Source of the DNA: Actinomycetales bacterium
GTDB lineage: Bacteria > Actinomycetota > Actinomycetes > Actinomycetales > Kineosporiaceae
NCBI GenBank assembly: GCA_012719445.1
Contig: JAAYAH010000212.1
Span: forward strand, 1 to 64,000
Reading direction: 5' to 3'
DNA length: 64,000 nt
Below, in pieces: positions 17,710-26,058 of the stretch. Under the pieces are notes generated by a model that did not search any database, was not told the DNA's origin, and saw only the letters and a list, made by a program, of their open reading frames with translations. The translations under genes were made by a program, and so were the position numbers. The stretch's first letter is position 1; each line of letters opens with the position of its first letter.

Positions 17710-18335
17710 TCGCCGAGGACTCGGTGCTGCTCCGCGAGGGCCTGACCCGGCTGCTCGAGGAGGCGGGCATCGAGGTCGTCGACGCCGTCGGTGACGGCGA
17801 GAGCCTGCTGCGGTCGGCCGAACGGAGCCGACCGGACGCCGTCGTGGTGGACGTACGGATGCCGCCCACGTTCACCGACGAGGGCCTCCGCTCCGCCCTG
17901 GTGCTGCGCCGGCAGTGGCCCGGCCTCCCCGTCCTGGTCCTCTCCCAGTACGTCGAGGAGCGGTACGCGACCGAGCTGCTGTCCAGCGAGACCAGCGGCG
18001 TCGGCTACCTGCTCAAGGACCGGGTGGCCGACGTGGACCAGTTCCTCGACGCGCTGCGGCGGGTGGCCGAGGGCGGCACCGTGCTCGACCCCGAGGTCGT
18101 CAGCCAGCTCCTGGTCCGCCGCAGGGACCCGCTGGAGCGGCTCACCCCCCGCGAGCTGGAGGTACTGCGGCTCATGGCCGAGGGGATGTCCAACTCGGGG
18201 ATCGCCACAGCCCTCACGGTCAGCCCTGGCGCCGTGGAGAAGCACATCAACAACATCCTCGCCAAGCTCGACCTCGCCCCGACCGACGACGGCCACCGCC
18301 GGGTGCTGGCCGTCCTGCGGTTCCTGCGCAGCTGA
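17697..18335 (+). CDS. Response regulator, NarL/LuxR family
   Basis: The product has 212 residues; the GTG at 17697 overlaps the kinase 3' end by 13 nt. Receiver domain (1-120): acidic pair in 'VIAEDSVLLREGL', phospho-acceptor Asp52 in 'AVVVDVRMPP', switch residues around 'VLVLSQY' and the conserved Lys in 'GYLLKDRVADV'. LuxR-type helix-turn-helix (about 148-205): 'LTPRELEVLRLMAEGMSN', 'VSPGAVEKHINNILAKL'. Phosphorylated by the adjacent kinase, it would bind DNA as a dimer. The next gene (12 nt on) codes for a membrane protein with repeat structure, a likely target and effector of the pair (inference). Confidence 0.94.
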   Translation: MRIVIAEDSVLLREGLTRLLEEAGIEVVDAVGDGESLLRSAERSRPDAVVVDVRMPPTFTDEGLRSALVLRRQWPGLPVLVLSQYVEERYATELLSSETSGVGYLLKDRVADVDQFLDALRRVAEGGTVLDPEVVSQLLVRRRDPLERLTPRELEVLRLMAEGMSNSGIATALTVSPGAVEKHINNILAKLDLAPTDDGHRRVLAVLRFLRS

Positions 18336-18346
18336 CGGAGACCTCA

Positions 18347-19186
18347 GTGGAGATCAAGGAAAACCACGACAACCCCACGACGACCGACCCTCGACCGGTC
18401 GCGCCCCCCGCGGTGCGACCTGCCTCGGGCCGGGGGGCCTGGTTCGCCCTCGGCGCCGTGGTCACCGTGCTGGCCGTCGCGTTCGCGGCCGTGTCGGCCG
18501 TCGCCTGGCTGGCCAGGCAGTCCGAGCACCAGCACCAGGTGTACCGGCAGCGGATCACCCGGCTGGTCATGGACGTCGACACCGGGGACGTGACCATTCG
18601 CCGCGGCGGGGACGGGATCGTCGACGTCCGCCGGCACCTCGTCTGGTCGTGGACCAAACCCGAGATCGAGGAGAGCTGGGACGGCGACACCCTCAGGACC
18701 CGGGTCCGCTGCCCGGTGATCACCCTCGGCCCCGGCTGCGGCGTCGACTTCGCGATCCAGGTGCCCGACGGCACGGCCGTCGAGCTGCGCACCGACACCG
18801 GCGACATCAGGGTCTCCAACCTCACCTCCGCCGGGGTCACGGCGGTGACCGACACCGGCGACGTGGTCGTGACGAACGCCGGGGGCACCGTGAAGCTGCG
18901 CACCGACACCGGCGACATCAGGGCGAGCGAGCTGACCGCCACCGAGGTCACCGCGGTGACCGACACCGGCGACGTCGGGCTGCGCTTCGTCCGGCCCCCC
19001 GACCGGGTGGTCGCCACCGTCGACACCGGCGACGTGTCGATCACCGTGCCGCAGAGCGACCCGTACCGGGTGACCTCCCGGACCGACACCGGGAAGGTGA
19101 CCGTCTCCGTTGCCAACGACCCGAACGCCATCCGCACGATCGACGCCAGGACCGACACCGGCGACGTGAGGGTGCGCGGGACCTGA
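18347..19186 (+). CDS. DUF4097-type repeat protein with N-terminal membrane anchor
   Basis: The product has 279 residues. The GTG at 18347 is 6 nt after GGAG and 12 nt after the response-regulator stop. A cytosolic tail (1-30, Pro-rich) leads to a single helix (about 33-57, 'WFALGAVVTVLAVAFAAVSAVAWLA' in two parts). Outside lies a beta-helix-like array in which the sequence T-D-T-G-D-V/I recurs about every 20-22 residues, seven or more times. This is the DUF4097/DUF4098 putative adhesin/LiaF-like fold. In Firmicutes and actinobacteria such proteins accompany LiaSR-like systems and tune the kinase. It probably reads or responds to envelope stress with the two upstream genes. Confidence 0.82.
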   Translation: MEIKENHDNPTTTDPRPVAPPAVRPASGRGAWFALGAVVTVLAVAFAAVSAVAWLARQSEHQHQVYRQRITRLVMDVDTGDVTIRRGGDGIVDVRRHLVWSWTKPEIEESWDGDTLRTRVRCPVITLGPGCGVDFAIQVPDGTAVELRTDTGDIRVSNLTSAGVTAVTDTGDVVVTNAGGTVKLRTDTGDIRASELTATEVTAVTDTGDVGLRFVRPPDRVVATVDTGDVSITVPQSDPYRVTSRTDTGKVTVSVANDPNAIRTIDARTDTGDVRVRGT

Positions 19187-19188
19187 GG

Positions 19189-19355
19189 TCACCGTCCCGG
19201 TCCGGCTACCGGGTCCCAGAGGTTCGCGGGCCGGTCGGGGTCCCGCGGCTGGTCGGTCTGCTGCGAGTCGACCCCCGCACGGGCGAGGTACCGATCCCCG
19301 CGCTGGCCCCGGTGACGACGACGGTCTGGTTCCGGGTGCGTCGGTCCTCGGTCAT
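19189..19355 (-). pseudogene. Internally deleted SDR oxidoreductase
   Basis: The ATG at 19355 overlaps the upstream stop (ATGA) and opens 'MTEDRRTRNQTVVVTGASAG' then 'IG', the first strand and TGxxxGIG turn of a short-chain dehydrogenase. Right after this turn the frame shifts, and another frame gives 'YLARAGVDSQQTDQPRDPDR' then 'PANLWDPV...', ending at TGA 19189. That is the typical C-terminal tail of actinobacterial SDRs of the 'QQTDEP.DPDRPDNL.EPVPGDHGAHG' type. So about 230 central residues (NAD pocket, catalytic Ser/Tyr/Lys) are missing. The remnant sits at the end of the hydrolase/dehydrogenase operon. The deletion is seen directly; the family assignment rests on the two end motifs. Confidence 0.75.
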
Positions 19356-22345
19356 GGCTGCTCTCCCTCCGGGTGGGGGCCGAGGTCCTCGCCCCGGACG
19401 GCCGCGGCGAGGACCTCGGCCAGGTGCACCGCGTGGCGCCCGGTGCCGGCGTCGGCGATCTGGGTCCGGCAGGAGAACCCGTCGGCGAGGACGACGGTGC
19501 GGGGATCGGCGTCCCGGACGGCGGGCAGCAGCACCCGCTCGGCGCAGGCCAGGGACACCTCACGGTGCTCGGGGACCATGCCGAAGTTGCCCGCGAGACC
19601 GCAGCAGCCGGAGTCCAGCACCTCGGGGTCCAGCCCGATCCGGCGCATCAGCGCGACGTCGGCGTCGAAGCCGGTCACCGCGTGCTGGTGGCAGTGCGTC
19701 TGGATCACCGCGCGGACGCCGGGCGCCGTCCCCGGCAGCCGGGGCGCGAAGTCCGGGGCGTCGCGGGCGAGCAGCTCGGCCAGGGTCACGGTCTGACGCC
19801 GCAGCCGCAGCACGTCCTGGTCCTGGTCGAGCAGCTCGGCCGCGTCGGACCGGAACACCGCCGTGCAGCTCGGCTCCAGCCCGACAACGGGCAGCCCGGC
19901 GTGCAGGTACGGCGCGAGGTGGTCGACGGTGCGCCGCAGCACCCGCCGGGCGACGCCGAGCTGACCGGTGGAGATCCAGGTCAACCCGCAGCACAGCGGC
20001 TCGGTGGGGATCTCGACGGAGAACCCGGCCGCCTCCAGCACCTCGACCGCAGCCATCGCGACCGAGGGCGAGAAGTGCCGGGTGAAGGTGTCCGGCCAGA
20101 GCACGACCGGGCCGCGCTGCCCGCCGCCCCGGGGACGCCTGCTGGCCCACGTGGCGAACCGGACCCGGGAGAACCGGGGGATCTCCCGCAGGGGGTCCAG
20201 CCCGGCGGCCCGCATGACCAGCCGGGAGATCCCCGGCAGGTGGGTGACGGCGTTCGCGAGGCCGGGGGCGTGCGAGGCCAGCTCGGCGACGAGCGGCAGC
20301 CAGCCCAGCGAGTAGTGGTCCCGGGGGCGCAGCCGGTGGGCGTAGTGGTGGGCGAGGAACTCCGCCTTGTAGGTGGCCAGGTCGACGCCTGCCGGGCAGT
20401 CGCTGCGGCAGCCCTTGCAGGCCAGGCACAGGTCCAGCGCGTCGTGCACCGCCTCGCTGCGCCACCCGTCGGTGACGGTCTCGCCGCGGACCATCTCGAA
20501 CAGCAGCCGGGCCCTGCCGCGGGTGGAGTGCTCCTCCTCGCGGGTGACCATGTAGCTGGGGCACATCACCCCGCCCTCGTGCCGACGGCACTGCCCCGCC
20601 CCGACGCAGCGGTTGGCCGCGCGGGCGAAGCTGTGCCCGTCCTCCGGGTAGCCGAAGTGGGTCGCCGGTTCCGCCGGGGCGTAGCCGGGGCCGAGGCGCA
20701 GGTCGGCGTCCAGCGGACGGGCGTGCACCACCTTCCCCGGGTTCATCCGGTTGTCCGGGTCGAAGACCGCCTTGAACTCCTGGAACAGCGCGACGCCGTC
20801 GGCGCCGTACATCCGGTCCAGCAGCTCGCCGCGGGCCTGCCCGTCGCCGTGCTCCCCCGACAGCGATCCCCCGTGGGACACCACCAGGTCGGCCGCCCGT
20901 TCCATGAACCGCCGGAAGTCGGCCACCCCCGCCGCCGTGACCAGGTCGAACGGGATCCGGGTGTGCACGCACCCGTGGCCGAAGTGCCCGTACAGGTTCG
21001 CCGAGCCGTAGCCGAACTCCCGCTGCAGCCCGACGAGGTCCGTCAGGTAGTCCGCCAACCGCTCCGGTGGCACCGCGGAGTCCTCCCACCCCGGCCAGGT
21101 GTCCGGGTCGCCGGGGAGCCTCGCGGTGGCGCCGAGTCCCGACTCGCGCAGGGCGAACACCCGCGCCTGGTCCGCCGGGTCGGTCAGCACGGTGACCGTC
21201 GGCGGGTGAGCCGCCGACTCCAGCTCCGCGCGGAGGGCGTCGGCCCTGTCCCGGGCCTCCGCCGCGGAGTCGGCGCCGAACTGGACCATGAGCCACCCGC
21301 CGCCGGGCGGGAACAGGGACAGGGCGTCGCGGTGCAGGCCCCTGCGCTCGGCGAGCCGCAGGACCGTGGCGTCCAGCCCCTCCAGGACGAACGGCCGGTG
21401 CGGGTTGATCGCCGGGACGGCGCGCGCCGCGGCGATCACGTCGGGGTACCCCAGGACGACCATCGCCGTCACGGCGGGCTCCGGCAGCAGCCGGAGCTCG
21501 GCCCGCAGCACCGTGACACAGGTCGACTCGCTGCCGACCAGGGCCTGCGCCACCTGGAACCCGTTCTCCGGCAGCAGCGCCGGCAGGTTGAACCCGGACA
21601 CCCTGCGGGGCAGGTCGGGGAACGCCCTGATCCGGTCGGCGTGCCGGTCCCGCAGCTCCCGCAGCCGCCGATGGATCTCCGCCCGCCGCCCGCCGCCGGC
21701 CAGGATCCGCCGGTACTCCGCGTCCGGCGTCGGGCCGACCCACATCCGCGCCCCGTCGTAGGTGAGGATCTCCAGGCGCTCGACGTTGGCGTCGGTCGTC
21801 CCGCTCCACTGCGCCGTGGCCCCGCAGGAGTTGTTGCCGACCATCCCGCCGATCGTGCACTGCGCGTGCGTCGCCGGCCGCGGCCCGAAGACCAGGCCGC
21901 AGTCCCGCCGGGTACGGGCGTTGAGGGCGTCGAGCACGACACCGGGCTGCACCCGGGCCACCCGGCGGCCGGCGTCCACGTGCTCGATCGCGGTGAGGTG
22001 CCGGGAGAGGTCCATGACCACCGCGACGTTGCAGCACTCGCCGGCCAGGCTGGTCCCGCCGCCCCGGGACAGGACCGGGACGCCGTGCTCGCGGCAGGTG
22101 GCGACGGTCGCGACGACGTCGTCCAGGGTGCGCGGCAGCACCACCCCGATCGGGACCTGGCGGTAGTTCGAGGCGTCCGTGGCGTACACGGCCCGACTGC
22201 CGTCGTCGAACCGCACCTCGCCCTCGATCCGGCCGCGCAGCGCGGTCGCCAACGGACCGTCGCCACGCCCGCCGCGCCCACCACGTCGGCGGGCCGGGCG
22301 CCGACGCCCGCTCGGGACGGGGACGGGGACAGGCACGGTGCCCAC
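19352..22345 (-). CDS. FAD-linked oxidase / 4Fe-4S dehydrogenase fusion (D-lactate dehydrogenase-like)
   Basis: The product has about 997 residues from the GTG at 22345, which follows GAGGAGCTGATC; upstream codons to 22414 lack a site. Order: Pro/Arg-rich leader, FAD-binding PCMH domain (about 40-270: 'VLSRGGGTSLAGE', 'FGPRPATHAQCTIGGMVGNN'), FAD-linked oxidase C-terminal domain ('GHFGHGCVHTRI', 'SLSGEHGDGQARG', 'FDPDNRMNPGK'), ferredoxin-type cluster motifs ('CVGAGQCRR', 'CLACKGCRSDCPAG') and two CCG domains ('LCCGLTWISTGQ', 'CCGLAGNFG'). This layout matches GlcD-GlpC/YdiJ-type enzymes that oxidise D-2-hydroxyacids and pass electrons through Fe-S centres to the quinone pool. The natural substrate cannot be read. 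It is 10 nt downstream of the hydrolase and overlaps the SDR remnant by 4 nt. Confidence 0.9.
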   Translation of the reverse strand: MGTVPVPVPVPSGRRRPARRRGGRGGRGDGPLATALRGRIEGEVRFDDGSRAVYATDASNYRQVPIGVVLPRTLDDVVATVATCREHGVPVLSRGGGTSLAGECCNVAVVMDLSRHLTAIEHVDAGRRVARVQPGVVLDALNARTRRDCGLVFGPRPATHAQCTIGGMVGNNSCGATAQWSGTTDANVERLEILTYDGARMWVGPTPDAEYRRILAGGGRRAEIHRRLRELRDRHADRIRAFPDLPRRVSGFNLPALLPENGFQVAQALVGSESTCVTVLRAELRLLPEPAVTAMVVLGYPDVIAAARAVPAINPHRPFVLEGLDATVLRLAERRGLHRDALSLFPPGGGWLMVQFGADSAAEARDRADALRAELESAAHPPTVTVLTDPADQARVFALRESGLGATARLPGDPDTWPGWEDSAVPPERLADYLTDLVGLQREFGYGSANLYGHFGHGCVHTRIPFDLVTAAGVADFRRFMERAADLVVSHGGSLSGEHGDGQARGELLDRMYGADGVALFQEFKAVFDPDNRMNPGKVVHARPLDADLRLGPGYAPAEPATHFGYPEDGHSFARAANRCVGAGQCRRHEGGVMCPSYMVTREEEHSTRGRARLLFEMVRGETVTDGWRSEAVHDALDLCLACKGCRSDCPAGVDLATYKAEFLAHHYAHRLRPRDHYSLGWLPLVAELASHAPGLANAVTHLPGISRLVMRAAGLDPLREIPRFSRVRFATWASRRPRGGGQRGPVVLWPDTFTRHFSPSVAMAAVEVLEAAGFSVEIPTEPLCCGLTWISTGQLGVARRVLRRTVDHLAPYLHAGLPVVGLEPSCTAVFRSDAAELLDQDQDVLRLRRQTVTLAELLARDAPDFAPRLPGTAPGVRAVIQTHCHQHAVTGFDADVALMRRIGLDPEVLDSGCCGLAGNFGMVPEHREVSLACAERVLLPAVRDADPRTVVLADGFSCRTQIADAGTGRHAVHLAEVLAAAVRGEDLGPHPEGEQP

Positions 22346-22355
22346 GATCAGCTCC

Positions 22356-23303
22356 TCAGTCGCCGGATCCGGTCCCTGAACAGGATGGTGGCGACGGCCG
22401 CCCCGGGTGCGCACCGGTGCCCGGCCCGGTCGTCGTGTCCTGCCGGAGGGGCGTCGTGTCCTGCCGGAGGAAGGACCGGATCTCCTCGATCACCGGCCCG
22501 TGGACGAGCATCCTGCGGTGTCCCCTGCCCCTGGTGGTCCTCAGCACGGCCCGGTCACCGTAGGTCTCGACGACCCGGCGGGCATGTGCGACGGGCACGA
22601 CCTCGTCGTCCTCGTCGTGCAGCACCAGGATCGGGACGGTGACCGCCTCGGGGTGGTCGGTGGCCGAGAACAGGTCCCAGATCCCGGTCTCCGGGAGCAG
22701 CGAGGTCTCCACCCGGCGGCGCAGCTCCGGCACCAGCCCGGGGCGCAGCCCCATCCACCGGCAGTACTCCTCGACGAGGAACCCGAACTCGCACGGCCCC
22801 GACACCACGACGAGCCGGCTCGCGACAACGCCGGTCTTCACCGCGTGGAAGGCCCCCAGCGCTCCGAAGGAGTACCCGACGATCCCGTGGAACGGCCCGT
22901 ACCGTTCCTGGAGCAGAGCCGCGATCGCCCGGTTCCGCGGCACCGTGTTCCCGCGGCTGCGGGACTCCCCGTGCCCCGGTGCGTCGTAGCTGAGCACCGT
23001 GCACCCGTCGCGCAGCAGCCCGGGGACGAGGCCGGCGCACCGCGACCCCCGCGAGCCCCAGCCGTGCATGTAGAGCACGGGCCTCTCGCCGTCGCCCCAC
23101 CGGTACAGGGTGACGGAGAGCCCGTCGACCTCGGCGGTCTCGCGGACCGCCGCCGCGTGCGCCTCCCGTTCGTGGGGGCGGACCACCCCGCGGCGCAGTG
23201 GATGCCGGAAGAGCTCGAAGGCGAGCCTGCCCCCTGCCGACGGCGCGACCGCGAACACGCCGTTGAGCCCGTGACCGATGACAGCGTTGACTCGGTTCAT
23301 CAT
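22356..23303 (-). CDS. Alpha/beta-hydrolase, first gene of the hydrolase-dehydrogenase operon
   Basis: The product has 315 residues. The double ATG at 23303/23300 follows CAGGGACGG; the frame runs to 23378 without a site. Alpha/beta-hydrolase features: oxyanion strand 'VLYMHGWGSRGSRCAG', 'LSYDAPGHGES', nucleophile elbow 'GYSFGALGA', acid loop 'LVLHDEDDEVVP' and catalytic His in 'RGRGHRRML'. No signal peptide. The C-terminal tail contains a short tandem duplication (LRQDTT twice). It probably hydrolyses a small ester, lactone or thioester; the substrate is unknown. Ten nucleotides separate it from the FAD/Fe-S dehydrogenase, so a common mRNA is very likely. Confidence 0.85.
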   Translation of the reverse strand: MMNRVNAVIGHGLNGVFAVAPSAGGRLAFELFRHPLRRGVVRPHEREAHAAAVRETAEVDGLSVTLYRWGDGERPVLYMHGWGSRGSRCAGLVPGLLRDGCTVLSYDAPGHGESRSRGNTVPRNRAIAALLQERYGPFHGIVGYSFGALGAFHAVKTGVVASRLVVVSGPCEFGFLVEEYCRWMGLRPGLVPELRRRVETSLLPETGIWDLFSATDHPEAVTVPILVLHDEDDEVVPVAHARRVVETYGDRAVLRTTRGRGHRRMLVHGPVIEEIRSFLRQDTTPLRQDTTTGPGTGAHPGRPSPPSCSGTGSGD

Positions 23304-23785
23304 CCGTCCCTGGCGTCCGCCGTCGACCGGTGGACGCCCGTCGCCGCCCGAGGGGAGCCCTGCCCGCAGGGATCGCACCTCCCACCGCTCGGGAGACTAC
23401 GTGACCCGAAATGCCCTCGGCAGGTGCGGTGACCCGGCAGGGCGCCGAGCGTGCATCCCGTTCCGACCAGAGGCTTTACCCGGCGCAAACGGTTCGATAC
23501 CGTGCCCGGGGAGCCCCGCCGTGCGCACCTGAGAGACGGTCTCGGGCGGCTGCGGCCTCGTCGAGGCCGAGCCCGTCGCGCTCATCACTGCACAGGACCT
23601 GACCACGAACGGTCGTCCCTTGGGCCGACCGACAGGCGCGCCGATCGAGGGCGTGCTGGTCGGCGGGAACGGCCACCCATGTCGCGTCCTGGTCCCCGGT
23701 CGGTCGCACGCTCGCCCGTTCGCTCCGGGCGCCCGCGCCGTGGCACCGATCACGGATCAGGCCACCCGTTGATTGGAGTGCACGG
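23304..23785. other. Divergent intergenic region upstream of the arabinofuranosidase-like gene
   Basis: About 480 bp between a minus-strand hydrolase and a plus-strand secreted glycosidase. No frame in it carries a recognisable motif. It should hold both promoters; I do not see a copy of the 12-bp palindrome found upstream of the GH5 gene. Confidence 0.4.
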
Positions 23786-25858
23786 ATGAGGATCCGTTCC
23801 CAGCGCTGCCTGGCAGTGGCAGCCACCGCGATCCTGGCAGCCGGCGTGCTGAGCGCCGTCACCTCGAGCGCACACGCCGAGCCCGCCCCGGTCACCGTGA
23901 CCGTCAACCCTCTCGCCGGACTCGCCGACGTCCCCTCGACCGGCCGTGGGACCAACCACGCCATCTGGGACAGCGAGCTGGGCAGCACCGCCGTCTCGGA
24001 CCTGCTCAGGAAGGCGGGCGTGCAGATGCTGCGCTATCCCGGTGGCTCCTACGCCGACATCTACCACTGGGAGGACCACACGGCACCCGGCGGGTACGTG
24101 GCTCCCGGCACCGACTTCGACACGTTCATGGCGGGGGCGAAGCGGGTCGGCGCGCAGCCGATCGTCATCGCCAACTACGGCACCGGCACCGCAGAGGAGG
24201 CCGCGGAGTGGGTCCGATACGCCAACGTGACCAAGCGCTACCGGGTGAAGTACTGGGAGATCGGGAACGAGAACTACGGCAACGGGCACTACGGTTCCGC
24301 ATGGGAGGCCGACGACCACGAGGACAAGAGCCCGACGGCGTACGCCAACGGCGTCGTCGCCTACGCCGACGCGATGAAGAAGGTCGACCCGGGCATCAAG
24401 ATCGGGGCCGTGCTCACCACCCCCGGCGCGTGGCCGGACGGACTGGTGGCCGAGGGTGACTCGGCCACCTGGAACGACACCGTGCTCTCGATCGCCGGAT
24501 CGAAGATCGACTTCGTGATCCTGCACTGGTACCCCAGCAACGACGGCGGCAGCGGCATCGCGGGCGTCCTGGCCAGGACCAACCAGATCGAGGACATCCT
24601 GCACCTGACCCGGAAGAAGATCGCCAAGCACGCCGGTGCGCGGGCCGACAGGATCGGCATCGCCATGACCGAGATCAACTCCGGGGTCGGGACGACGACG
24701 CAGCCCGGCGCGCTCTTCCTCGCGGACGCCTACCCCGCGCTGATGGCCGGCGGCGTGTTCACCGTCGACTGGTGGAACGTGCACAACGGGATCGGCACGG
24801 TGACCACGGTCGCCGGCCAGACCGACTACGGCGACTGGGGCATCCTCTCCTCGGGCGGCTGCACCGAGGACGGAACCTGCGAGCCACCCCTCAACACGCC
24901 CTTCGCGCCGTACCACGCGCTGACGATGATGTCGGACCTCACCCGCCCCGGTGACCAGCTCGTCCGGGCCGGCAGCGACGACCGGCTCGTCGTCGCGCAC
25001 GCCGCCCGTCGGGCCAACGGCGACCTGGCCGTGCTGCTGCTCAACGAGGACCCGGACGAGGCGCGCACGGTCACCCTCGACTACGTCGGCTTCACCCCTG
25101 CCGCCGAGGCACCGCTGGTGTCCTCGTTCACCAACGGCGCGTCCTCGATCACCAGAGGTCGGAACGGCAGCGCGACCAGCAGGACCCTGCCCCCGTACTC
25201 GCTGACGACCCTGGTGCTCCGCCCGGCCAGGCGGATCGCCGGGGCACCGGGCGCTCCGGTCCGGCCGGCGGCCGGTGAGGTCGGCGACAGCAGCGCAACG
25301 GTCTCGTGGTCGCCGTCCCGACGCGGTCGGCTCCCCGTCGCCGGCTACGACGTGTACCGCCAGGACGGCGCGAAGAGCGTGCTCCTGGGGAGCACGAAGG
25401 CCACCTCGCTGACGGTGACCGGCCTGGAGCCCGGCACCCGGTACACGCTCAACGTCGTCGCGAGGGACACCGCCGGGAACCTGTCGCCCTCCTCGCAACC
25501 GCTGGTGCTGGAGACCGGCACCCCGGAGGACAGCACCTGCGCCGTGCACCTGGCCGACGTCAACGACTGGGGCAACGGGTACGTGGGCAGCATCGACATC
25601 ACCAACAAGGGCACCGAGCCGATCGACGGCTGGACCCTCGACTTCAGCTGGCCGAGGAGCTGGCAGAGCTTCGGCAGCGGCTGGAGCGGGACCTGGACCG
25701 CCGAGGGGTCGTCGGTGTCCGTCGTCAACACCGACTACAACCAGACCATCCCCCCCGGCGGCAGCGTCAACACCGGGTTCGTCGGCAACTACGGCGGACC
25801 CAACGTGCTGCCGAACCTGTTCACCCTCAACGGCACGCTCTGCACGACGATCCCGTGA
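23786..25858 (+). CDS. Secreted clan GH-A glycosidase, arabinofuranosidase-like, with FN3 and CBM2
   Basis: The product has 690 residues with an ATG at 23786 after TTGGAGTGCACGG. Signal peptide about 1-31 (HAEPAP). The catalytic (beta/alpha)8 barrel (about 38-375) shows 'RYPGGSYADIYHW', acid/base candidate Glu162 in 'YWEIGNENYGNG' and nucleophile candidate Glu296 in 'IAMTEINSG'; a beta-sandwich (about 380-480) follows, then FN3 (about 488-577) and CBM2 (583-690). The layout resembles secreted actinobacterial alpha-L-arabinofuranosidases related to GH51, but the motifs are not classical GH51, so the family number is tentative. The context supports arabinose release: a convergent GH54 arabinofuranosidase next door and an arabinose operon 30 kb away. 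Endo-glucanase or xyloglucanase activity is the alternative. Confidence 0.8.
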   Translation: MRIRSQRCLAVAATAILAAGVLSAVTSSAHAEPAPVTVTVNPLAGLADVPSTGRGTNHAIWDSELGSTAVSDLLRKAGVQMLRYPGGSYADIYHWEDHTAPGGYVAPGTDFDTFMAGAKRVGAQPIVIANYGTGTAEEAAEWVRYANVTKRYRVKYWEIGNENYGNGHYGSAWEADDHEDKSPTAYANGVVAYADAMKKVDPGIKIGAVLTTPGAWPDGLVAEGDSATWNDTVLSIAGSKIDFVILHWYPSNDGGSGIAGVLARTNQIEDILHLTRKKIAKHAGARADRIGIAMTEINSGVGTTTQPGALFLADAYPALMAGGVFTVDWWNVHNGIGTVTTVAGQTDYGDWGILSSGGCTEDGTCEPPLNTPFAPYHALTMMSDLTRPGDQLVRAGSDDRLVVAHAARRANGDLAVLLLNEDPDEARTVTLDYVGFTPAAEAPLVSSFTNGASSITRGRNGSATSRTLPPYSLTTLVLRPARRIAGAPGAPVRPAAGEVGDSSATVSWSPSRRGRLPVAGYDVYRQDGAKSVLLGSTKATSLTVTGLEPGTRYTLNVVARDTAGNLSPSSQPLVLETGTPEDSTCAVHLADVNDWGNGYVGSIDITNKGTEPIDGWTLDFSWPRSWQSFGSGWSGTWTAEGSSVSVVNTDYNQTIPPGGSVNTGFVGNYGGPNVLPNLFTLNGTLCTTIP

Positions 25859-25933
25859 TCACGGAACGGATCCCGTGATCACGGCGCCGTCGCGGCCGTC
25901 GCCCTGACGGACACGCGGGCCACCGGCTCCACC

Positions 25934-25972
25934 TGCTGGGCACTGCTCCGTACTCCGGAGCAGTGCCCAGCA
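25934..25972. terminator. Perfect 17-bp hairpin between two convergent glycosidase genes
   Basis: Arms 25934-25950 and 25956-25972 are exact complements around a 5-nt loop (TACTC), midway between the stop codons at 25858 and 26059. It would terminate both transcripts. Just before it, the 12-bp palindrome CCGTGATCACGG occurs twice (about 25853-25884). Confidence 0.8.
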
Positions 25973-25983
25973 CTGTGGACCGC

Positions 25984-26027
25984 CACCACGAACTCCCGGT
26001 GCGGGCACCACGAACTCCCGGTGCGGG
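25984..26027. repeat. Two exact 22-nt tandem repeats
   Basis: 25984-26005 and 26006-26027 are identical 22-nt units directly after the bidirectional hairpin. They lie in the non-coding gap before the GH54 stop codon. No function is evident. Confidence 0.85.
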
Positions 26028-26058
26028 CACCAGCTCCCCCGCCGGCGCCCGGGGTCCG

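Noticed and set aside
19373-22642. Very long plus-strand open frame (over 1000 codons)
   Set aside because: Antisense of the FAD/Fe-S dehydrogenase. The high GC content leaves few stops in that frame; the minus strand shows complete flavin and cluster motifs.
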